The notes under the pieces were generated by a model, which saw only the letters and a program-made list of their open reading frames with translations, was not told the origin of the DNA and made no database searches. This document shows positions 58,805 to 64,000 of a DNA stretch of 64,000 bases, piece by piece; the stretch's first letter is position 1, and every line of letters starts with the position of its first letter. The stretch covers positions 1 through 64,000 of the IMG/VR virus record IMGVR_UViG_3300037507_002457; one strand, written 5' to 3'. The position numbers were made by a program, and so were the translations under genes. This DNA comes from a virus.

Positions 58805-59251
58805 TCATCTTATTTCAAACACTGTCAAATTTGGTCCATCCGGTTCACCAAAAGTAAAGTTGCTGCCAGCAATTGATGTAACTTTTAGAGAATATGTATA
58901 TGTACCGGCAGGCGGATTGTCAATGCACGTAATTCCATATGGCACGTTTTCGTTGCTATCAGAACTTTCTGCTTGAACTTTCTTTCCAATTGCGGTGCTG
59001 CCTCTGTATAGTTGAAATACACACCATCCTCCGCCTGTTGCTGGGTTTGCGTCTCCAGTACACGATACAAAAACAGGATTTCCCGTGGTAGTTATTGAAA
59101 CATTAACAACGGACGCAGGAGTAGTTGAACTACTTGCTATTGTTACACTTCCTGTATCTGATTGTACATAGTTTGAAGTAAATCCATACCGAGTAGGTAA
59201 AGATCCTGTAATCAGTTGATTGTTTGGTCCTGGTACGATTGGTAGGCTCAT
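58805..59251 (-). CDS. Putative fibre-tip or surface beta protein
   Basis: The 148-residue protein is rich in Thr, Ser, Gly and Val, with NITTTGNPVFVSCTG-like strands, a GGGWCVFQLYRGSTAIGKKV motif and PPAGTYTYSLKVTS, a pattern of the C-terminal beta-sandwich of phage fibre or head-decoration proteins. Cysteines near 64, 77 and 109 may be free or paired. It lies 6 nt downstream of the larger minus-strand gene. A structural role is inferred; the exact organelle is unknown. Confidence 0.5.
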   Translation of the reverse strand: MSLPIVPGPNNQLITGSLPTRYGFTSNYVQSDTGSVTIASSSTTPASVVNVSITTTGNPVFVSCTGDANPATGGGWCVFQLYRGSTAIGKKVQAESSDSNENVPYGITCIDNPPAGTYTYSLKVTSIAGSNFTFGEPDGPNLTVFEIR

Positions 59252-59257
59252 ATGATG

Positions 59258-60835
59258 TTATGTTTTATAGTTTAAAATCCAATCAAGAACTTTCTTGAGT
59301 GTTTCTGCTCTGTTTGCTCCATCGATTGATTGTATCGGCTTCTTTTTGGATATTTTCAGATTGTATATATCCGCCTTATTGTCGCTTACCATACCAACTT
59401 TGATTTTGGTATAATCAATCGTAGAGCCCTTGTCTTTCTTTGCTTTGGCGATTTTTGGTGGCAGAAAATATACCTTTTCATATCTTTCTGCGTTTTCTAT
59501 TGTATCAACAACCTGTTGTGGATTGGTGAACTTGAATCTTGGTCCAGATGAAAGTATCTTGATCGTGTTCATCACCGAGTTGATGTTTGGATCTATTGCC
59601 ATAACTGTGCTGGCAGCATCTCTGGCATATTCCATAACATCTTCAAACTTAGCGAACTTGGCAGCAGGTTCATCATATCTTTCACGTATATTTACCCAAG
59701 CAAGTGCCTGTAGTTGATATGATGTAAGACCAATCTTTTGTGCTTCTTCGTGTAGTATCTTTACCAGGTTCTGACGTATATAATCATCGCCAAACAGCTT
59801 CATTACTATTTTGTTTACGATGGCATTTTTCTTTTTTTCCAATGATTTCTTTTTCTTGGCAAGCATTTCTTCTTCCGGCGAAAGCTTTGGCTTTTTTGGT
59901 TTCTTTGGCTTTGCTTCATCGACCTTTTCTTCTTCATCTTCATCGTCTGGGATATGAGCAATCCAATCTGTGATGTCATTTTCAACCATGTTCTTCAATG
60001 GTTCATCAAAGAATACACGTATCATCCAGCGGTCAATGGTCGCAGGGTCAATCTTGCCTGCCCATTTTTTGCCAGGAAATATAAGATTGATAAGAAATGA
60101 ATTGATTTTTGTTCCGCTAATGGTAAATGTGCCCGATTCAAGGTCGTTGTATAGTTCTTCTTTTGATACATTTCCATTATGCTGTAGATAATACTTTACA
60201 TATGTATTGAAGTTTGGAATCTTGGCGTTTGACACGGTAACTTCACTAAAGATGTCATCTTGACCTTTCTTTGGCCCCTTTTCAATCTTCTTGCCAGTAT
60301 AGTCTTTCTTTGGAAGAAGTAGATTGGCATATGCACTGTTTGGATATTTTGCCAGAAATGCCAGATCCTTGTCTTTTAGGTTACTCTTTACATTGGCGGC
60401 AATATCTGAAAGTGCCTGCTTACCTTCTTCACTACCAAAATCTTTTTTTACTGCGGTGTATAGTTTAGCGGCCTCAAGAATGTTTTGGTCAAGTGCGGTG
60501 TTGGCAGAACAATAGCCGCACGCCGCCAAGAACAAACAACCATCACTTTCTCCCATACTTTCAAACACAAGCTTATTGAAGTTATCATACCAGTAGGCAT
60601 ATGTATCAAGCTTGGTTTTCATTTCACCAGGAGCCTGCAAGTATTGGTCAACTTCACGCTTTAGATTATTCATGGTAATCTTTATAGGAATACTTACTTC
60701 TACTTTCTTATTATCAACAATAAAGTCTATCTTTACTGGGAATGTATCCTGTGTTCTGAACGAAGGACTTACAAGCTGGTCATAAAATCCTTTGCCGCTA
60801 AGTGCTTCTTGTAATAGAGAAAGTAGTGAAATCAT
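59258..60835 (-). CDS. Large tagged protein with unknown function
   Basis: The start is placed at ATG 60835 (minus), giving MISLLSLLQEALSGKGFYDQ. This start matches the recurrent tag-like N-terminal helix; the longer frame only adds AT-rich leader codons. The 525-residue protein has segments such as MGESDGCLFLAACGYCSANT (about 105-124), a Lys/Glu-rich linker (about 300-345) and a C-terminal alpha/beta part. It is not recognised. It forms a minus-strand pair with the following surface protein. Confidence 0.5.
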   Translation of the reverse strand: MISLLSLLQEALSGKGFYDQLVSPSFRTQDTFPVKIDFIVDNKKVEVSIPIKITMNNLKREVDQYLQAPGEMKTKLDTYAYWYDNFNKLVFESMGESDGCLFLAACGYCSANTALDQNILEAAKLYTAVKKDFGSEEGKQALSDIAANVKSNLKDKDLAFLAKYPNSAYANLLLPKKDYTGKKIEKGPKKGQDDIFSEVTVSNAKIPNFNTYVKYYLQHNGNVSKEELYNDLESGTFTISGTKINSFLINLIFPGKKWAGKIDPATIDRWMIRVFFDEPLKNMVENDITDWIAHIPDDEDEEEKVDEAKPKKPKKPKLSPEEEMLAKKKKSLEKKKNAIVNKIVMKLFGDDYIRQNLVKILHEEAQKIGLTSYQLQALAWVNIRERYDEPAAKFAKFEDVMEYARDAASTVMAIDPNINSVMNTIKILSSGPRFKFTNPQQVVDTIENAERYEKVYFLPPKIAKAKKDKGSTIDYTKIKVGMVSDNKADIYNLKISKKKPIQSIDGANRAETLKKVLDWILNYKT

Positions 60836-60849
60836 ATATGCTTGATTAT

Positions 60850-60858
60850 AATAAATAT
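60850..60858 (-). promoter_or_regulatory. Late-type promoter box ATATTTATT on the minus strand
   Basis: The same sense-strand motif as on plus-strand genes, 14 nt before ATG 60835 on the minus strand. Its orientation follows the gene. Confidence 0.45.
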
Positions 60859-60879
60859 ATATCAAGGGCTAAAAACATA

Positions 60880-60909
60880 TTGACAAAAGGTTATTATAGT
60901 GTATGGTAA
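60880..60909 (+). promoter_or_regulatory. Putative sigma70-like promoter of the RNA ligase
   Basis: TTGACA (60880-60885) followed by a weak -10 (TGGTAA, 60904-60909). ATG 60917 lies 7 nt later. The -10 is poor, so confidence is low. Confidence 0.35.
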
Positions 60910-60916
60910 TAGCATT

Positions 60917-61939
60917 ATGGACCGAAAACTGGCATCTATTCAACTTATCAAGGAACTGAACCCTATAAATGGTGCAGATGCCATTCTTTGTGCCAAAGTT
61001 CTTGGCTGGGAATGTGTTGTAAAAAAGAATGAGTTTCAGCCCAATGACAAGTGTGTATATTTTGAGATTGATAGTGTACTTCCTATCGCAAGTTGGAATG
61101 ATCATCTTCGTAAGGAAGTAGATAAGAAACTGCGTGTAAAAACTATTCGTCTTCGTGGCCAACTTTCGCAAGGATTGGCATTGCCGCTTTCTATTCTGCC
61201 CCAAGGTGAATATGAAGTTGGTCAGGATGTTACATCACTTGTTGGTGTTGAAAAATACGAACCTGTTGTGCCTGCTCATTTGAGCGGAATGGTCAAAGGG
61301 AACTTTCCATCTTTCTTACATAAGACAGATGAAGTTCGTCTGCAATCTGAGCCAAATGTGCTTGTTGAAGCAAGCAATAAAGGATTGGTGCTTATTGGCA
61401 CACTAAAGATGGACGGCACAAGTTTTACAGCATATCGGCGTGATGATGAGTTTGGTGTATGCTCTCGTAATCTCAACCTAAAAGAAACAGAAGACAATGC
61501 TCATTGGAAGATGGCTCGCAAGCTCAAACTTGAAGAGATTCTTCGTGGCGAAGATCGTAATCTATGTATTCAAGGTGAAATGGTTGGACCGGGTATTCAA
61601 GCAAATCGTCTTGGGCTCAAAGAGATTGAATTATATCTTTTCAATCTATACGACATTGATAGTGGCAAATACCTGAACAGAGAAGATTTGATTAGTTTTG
61701 GCAAGAAACATAACATCAAGATTGTAGATACTGTGCATATTATTCAACTTGGTAATGACATTGTGCCCAAGAGTGTTGATTATTTTTTGAGCATTGCCAA
61801 TGAACTGAACTATAACAACGGTACTCCCGCTGAAGGTATTGTTTGGCGTCCAGCAGTTGAGACACACAGCGATGTGCTAAAAGGCCGCTTGAGTTTCAAG
61901 ACAATATCAAACCGCTTCTTGGAGAAATACAAAGAATGA
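60917..61939 (+). CDS. RNA ligase (Rnl5/DraRnl-like, with N-terminal OB domain)
   Basis: The start at ATG 60917 gives MDRKLASIQLIKELNPINGA; the upstream GTG is within the promoter region. Residues 1-120 look like the N-terminal OB-type domain (WECVVKKNEFQPNDKCVYFE). The nucleotidyltransferase domain has motif I LKMDGTSF (Lys164), motif III YLFNLYDI, motif IV EGIVWRP and motif V LSFKTIS. Such ligases seal RNA 3'-OH/5'-phosphate breaks. With the HAD phosphatase and 2H phosphoesterase elsewhere, the phage could repair cleaved RNA. Confidence 0.8.
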   Translation: MDRKLASIQLIKELNPINGADAILCAKVLGWECVVKKNEFQPNDKCVYFEIDSVLPIASWNDHLRKEVDKKLRVKTIRLRGQLSQGLALPLSILPQGEYEVGQDVTSLVGVEKYEPVVPAHLSGMVKGNFPSFLHKTDEVRLQSEPNVLVEASNKGLVLIGTLKMDGTSFTAYRRDDEFGVCSRNLNLKETEDNAHWKMARKLKLEEILRGEDRNLCIQGEMVGPGIQANRLGLKEIELYLFNLYDIDSGKYLNREDLISFGKKHNIKIVDTVHIIQLGNDIVPKSVDYFLSIANELNYNNGTPAEGIVWRPAVETHSDVLKGRLSFKTISNRFLEKYKE

Positions 61940-62148
61940 AAAACGCATACGCAGAACATCATTTCGCTGAAAATGAACGACTTGTTCATATTCCTACGGG
62001 AAAAATGGCAACATATACGGGCACAAAACAAGTAAAAGACACACAGTTTGATTTTATCAAGTTTGATGACGGCCAAACTTTCTTTTATTATCCGTATGAG
62101 ATAACTGAAAGGTTTAGGCGGTTATACAATAATGAAAAAAGTACTTGA
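61936..62148 (+). CDS. Small soluble protein, unknown function
   Basis: The 70-residue product overlaps the ligase gene by ATGA. It is polar with aromatic strands (AEHHFAENERLVHIPTGKMA, FDFIKFDDGQTFFYYPYEIT). No family is recognised; a ligase partner or unrelated small protein are both possible. Confidence 0.5.
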   Translation: MKNAYAEHHFAENERLVHIPTGKMATYTGTKQVKDTQFDFIKFDDGQTFFYYPYEITERFRRLYNNEKST

Positions 62149-62173
62149 CTTTTACTTTATATAACTGTATATA
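62145..62173 (+). promoter_or_regulatory. Sigma70-like promoter of the glycine-zipper gene
   Basis: TTGACT (62145-62150), 17-bp spacer, TATATA (62168-62173); about 13-nt leader before ATG 62193. Confidence 0.6.
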
Positions 62174-62192
62174 TTATTAGTAAACTACACAT

Positions 62193-62787
62193 ATGAAAAA
62201 TACACTAATGTCCGTGGTTCTGTTATTGTCTGCTACACAAACGTTTGCCCAGTCTGATTTATTTGGGCGAAATGCTGATACCGGTGCGATTGTTGGAGGA
62301 ATTGTTGGTGCCGTAGTTGGTCATCATAATGGGAATGCGTGGAAGGGCGCAGCAATTGGCGCTGGTGTGGGATTAGTGGCTGGAGCTATTGCGGACAACC
62401 ATACATATCATACTTCTGGAAACCATCAACCAGTTTATCAGGAAACATATTCTTCATATGACGATTATTATGATCGTGATTTTTATCCTTCGTATGGACA
62501 GGTAGTTGTGCGCCAGCCTCCTTCCCGCATTATCGTGATGAGTCCTCCCCCGCCCCCCTCCCCGAGTCATTGTAATTCACCGCCCAACTCCGGTTTATAC
62601 ATATCCTAATCACAGATATACAGAGATTCGCAGTTCTCCTCCCTGCGTTGTACAAAACAACTACCATCGTCCTCCCAGTCATAACTTCAACAATCGTCCA
62701 CCGGCAAATAACTATCGTCCTCCCGTGAACAATCACCCCCGTGATAATCGCCGCGACGACCGCCGAGATCACGACCGTAGACGCTAA
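62193..62787 (+). pseudogene. Exported glycine-zipper protein with frame break at a C-tract
   Basis: The first frame (62193-62609) codes a Sec-type signal peptide (MKNTLMSVVLLLSATQTFAQ), a glycine zipper (VGGIVGAVVGHHNGNAWKGA, AIGAGVGLVAGAIADN) of the 17-kDa antigen type, and a Tyr/Asp-rich region, and ends PPPPPSPSHCNSPPNSGLYIS. In the next frame the sequence continues without interruption as PRVIVIHRPTPVYTYPN ... to TAA 62785-62787, with basic repeats (RRDDRRDHDRRR). The switch lies in CCTCCCCCGCCCCCCTCCCC (62534-62553). Thus the gene is either broken, phase-variable at the C-tract, or a sequencing error. The mature protein would be periplasmic or in the outer envelope. Confidence 0.6.
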
Positions 62788-62796
62788 AAATAGTTA

Positions 62797-62825
62797 TTGA
62801 CTTTTGAGTATTTCCATACCATATT
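62797..62825 (+). promoter_or_regulatory. Sigma70-like promoter of a mini unit
   Basis: TTGACT (62797-62802), 17-bp spacer, CATATT (62820-62825), leading to the 23-codon frame at 62841. Confidence 0.6.
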
Positions 62826-62840
62826 ACTATTTATTAACAA

Positions 62841-62912
62841 ATGAATAGCCGACCAAACAGTTCAAACTACCAGATCGCCCAATGGGGTGACTATGGTGTT
62901 GGTGTGGCTTAA
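62841..62912 (+). CDS. 23-residue microprotein candidate
   Basis: ATG 62841 to TAA 62912 encodes a 23-residue peptide (MNSRPNSSNYQIAQWGDYGV plus three residues). It is the only frame in a short unit with its own promoter and its own terminator (62942). A strong Shine-Dalgarno-like AAAAGGAG follows the stop without a start codon after it. The transcript may instead be a small RNA, and the peptide has no recognised family. Confidence 0.35.
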   Translation: MNSRPNSSNYQIAQWGDYGVGVA

Positions 62913-62941
62913 AAGGAGAAAATAACTTTCAACTTAAACAG

Positions 62942-62969
62942 CCCCACCAGTAAAAAGGTGGGGTTTTTA
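62942..62969 (+). terminator. Rho-independent terminator of the mini unit
   Basis: Stem CCCCACC/GGTGGGG with 8-nt loop and T run. Confidence 0.9.
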
Positions 62970-62993
62970 TTTGGAGAAAAATGAAAATAGTGT

Positions 62994-63021
62994 TTGACAA
63001 AGTATAAAAAGTGTGTAGAGT
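62994..63021 (+). promoter_or_regulatory. Sigma70-like promoter of a structured noncoding region
   Basis: TTGACA (62994-62999), 16-bp spacer, TAGAGT (63016-63021). The same -10 variant is used by the polymerase gene promoter at 52605. Confidence 0.55.
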
Positions 63022-63027
63022 GTTAGT

Positions 63028-63335
63028 CGTTCTTTAGAAAAATCAATTTTGTTAGGGATAGAGGTAAAAGCGCACCTTTAAGCGTTAAAATAGCCACCGG
63101 ACTCATAATAGAGAGGACCGTTTTGTGGGAAGCAAATCAACAAGTTTAGGATAGGATAGTGACAGAGATAACTTGTTGTGAGCACGAAGTGAATATATTG
63201 TTCTTATAAATGAAAGAATATATCAATAAGATGGGTAATCAACCCCGTTGAGATATATTCTTTTAGTGTTCCGAGTTTTTACAAACCTCCACGCGGTTCG
63301 GAATGGGAAATACGTAGTATTACGTATTTGCTAAT
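63028..63335 (+). ncRNA. Candidate structured RNA
   Basis: The 62913-63394 interval has no credible gene beyond short frames. Downstream of a promoter it contains four perfect stems: CAACAAGTT/AACTTGTTG (63138-63146 with 63170-63178), AAAGAATATATC/GATATATTCTTT (63213-63224 with 63252-63263, with an inner GGGT/ACCC), TTCCGA/TCGGAA (63269-63274 with 63298-63303) and AAATACGTA/TACGTATTT (63308-63316 with 63321-63329). The arms are longer than expected by chance in this AT-rich sequence, although three are AT-rich. No tmRNA, RNase P or tRNA signature was recognised. The last stem is not followed by a T run, so the 3' end is uncertain. Confidence 0.5.
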
Positions 63336-63358
63336 TGTAAATAATTTTATATAGTTTT

Positions 63359-63387
63359 TTGACATATATATTATATCTATAGATATA
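63359..63387 (+). promoter_or_regulatory. Putative promoter of the holin-like gene
   Basis: TTGACA (63359-63364) with an AT-rich region at the -10 position (GATATA, 63382-63387). ATG 63395 follows after 7 nt. Confidence 0.4.
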
Positions 63388-63394
63388 CAAATAT

Positions 63395-63715
63395 ATGGCA
63401 GATGATAAAGACCTGATAAGAGAGTTTTTGACTGGCGGATGGCTTGTAGCACTGGTAGGTGCGGCAGGAATGGTCGCAAGATTACTTACAGACGACAGTA
63501 AAATGCCGTGGGTAGAACAACTCAAAAAGATATTTGCTGCATCTATATGCTCTATAATAGCGTGGTTTATGTTGGAACAAACTGACATATCCAGCCTAAC
63601 CAAAGCAATAATATATGGTGTTGTTGGTGTAATATCACCTGAGTTATTACAAGGATTGGCAAGATTAGCAAAGCAAGTATCCAAAAACCCAGCAAAGTTT
63701 ATCAATAAAAAATGA
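63395..63715 (+). CDS. Holin-like membrane protein
   Basis: The 106-residue protein has about three hydrophobic segments (TGGWLVALVGAAGMVARLL, IFAASICSIIAWFML, AIIYGVVGVISPELLQGLA) and a basic C-terminus. This size and layout match phage holins of the LydA/Hol type, which form the membrane hole for lysis. It overlaps the next membrane-anchored gene by ATGA, as in lysis cassettes. No endolysin gene is seen in this window. Confidence 0.6.
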   Translation: MADDKDLIREFLTGGWLVALVGAAGMVARLLTDDSKMPWVEQLKKIFAASICSIIAWFMLEQTDISSLTKAIIYGVVGVISPELLQGLARLAKQVSKNPAKFINKK

Positions 63716-64000
63716 AATCAAAACACGCCATTATTGTAATGCTTTTTATTGTGTCCATTTTTGTATCAAAGGGGCTATACACAAGTTCAATGCTGCGTTC
63801 AAAGATTGATCATTCGTATAAAGAATTTGAGGTTGTAACAAATACACTTAGTCCGTTGTTTGACTCATATGGTCTTACGCTTGTAGATAGTCAAGTCAAA
63901 GTATCGCACGATCTTATAACACTAGATCAGTTTAGAAACACGCTAACAAAAACGCTACAACAGCAACAAACTTTACTTACGTCATACAAGAAAAATGTAG
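63712..64000 (+). CDS. Membrane-anchored protein, cut by the window end
   Basis: The ATG at 63712 overlaps the preceding stop. The visible 96 residues begin MKSKHAIIVMLFIVSIFVSK (signal anchor), followed by a coiled-coil-like region (LDQFRNTLTKTLQQQQTLLT). It has the layout of an i-spanin-like or lysis accessory protein, but only the N-terminal part is available. Confidence 0.5.
   Translation, partial: MKSKHAIIVMLFIVSIFVSKGLYTSSMLRSKIDHSYKEFEVVTNTLSPLFDSYGLTLVDSQVKVSHDLITLDQFRNTLTKTLQQQQTLLTSYKKNV

Noticed and set aside
62981-63007. Eight-codon frame with Shine-Dalgarno (MKIVFDKV)
   Set aside because: Overlaps a sigma70-like promoter and is too short to support as a gene.
63280-63310. tRNA- or tmRNA-like GGTTCGGAATGGG
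   Set aside because: No matching acceptor stem or CCA end; the bases belong to the TTCCGA/TCGGAA stem.

Overview
The window is a 64 kb piece of the genome of a large, AT-rich, T4-related contractile-tailed phage (myovirus). The evidence is a T4-type replication set (gp32-, UvsX-, gp41-, gp43-, gp44-, gp45- and RNase H-like proteins), a rIIA/rIIB pair, class I ribonucleotide reductase, a contractile sheath and tube, and gp26/gp51/gp53-like baseplate proteins. I saw no tRNA, rRNA, insertion sequence or CRISPR array. The host cannot be named from this sequence.

Layout. 1-2512: end of a fibre/adhesin region (lectin-like C-terminus, beta-repeat fibre, glycine-rich adhesin, two small proteins). 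2631-5654: tail sheath. 5757-10513: accessory block with two homing endonucleases around a HAD phosphatase, a nucleotidyltransferase and an unknown protein. 10643-11131: tail tube. 11304-15228: five proteins carrying a recurrent N-terminal helical peptide. 15346-24906: baseplate, tape measure and hub genes. 24947-26314: a family A DNA polymerase-like gene among the tail genes. 26361-29036: tagged and unknown proteins. 29222-38022: gp32, UvsX, a homing endonuclease, RNase H, helicase, NrdB, NrdA. 38108-39248: two tagged proteins. 39341-43087: a CobS/MoxR-like ATPase split in two by a GIY-YIG endonuclease, then a CobT-like VWA protein with an HExxH motif. 43157-46892: rIIA, rIIB and a small protein. 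47006-52554: a mucin-like Thr/Pro-rich protein followed by a tightly packed sugar operon. 52640-57678: family B polymerase, clamp, clamp loader, small genes including a 2H phosphoesterase candidate. 57755-60835: a tagged ParB-like protein and a minus-strand pair. 60917-64000: RNA ligase, small genes, a glycine-zipper lipoprotein-like gene with a frame break, a structured noncoding region, and a holin-like pair.

Regulation. Two promoter classes can be seen. Replication and accessory genes follow sigma70-like TTGAC[AT] boxes with 16-17 bp spacers. Structural, tagged and homing-endonuclease genes follow ATATTTATA, which is the T4 late box TATAAATA in inverted sense. In both classes several boxes lie only 4-8 nt from the start codon, which predicts leaderless mRNAs. 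Rho-independent terminators close many units.

The most unusual items are the shared N-terminal peptide family (a candidate capsid-targeting signal), the mucin-like protein with its own glycosylation-type operon, the split CobS-like ATPase with its CobT-like partner, the extra family A polymerase, and the 300-nt structured RNA candidate.
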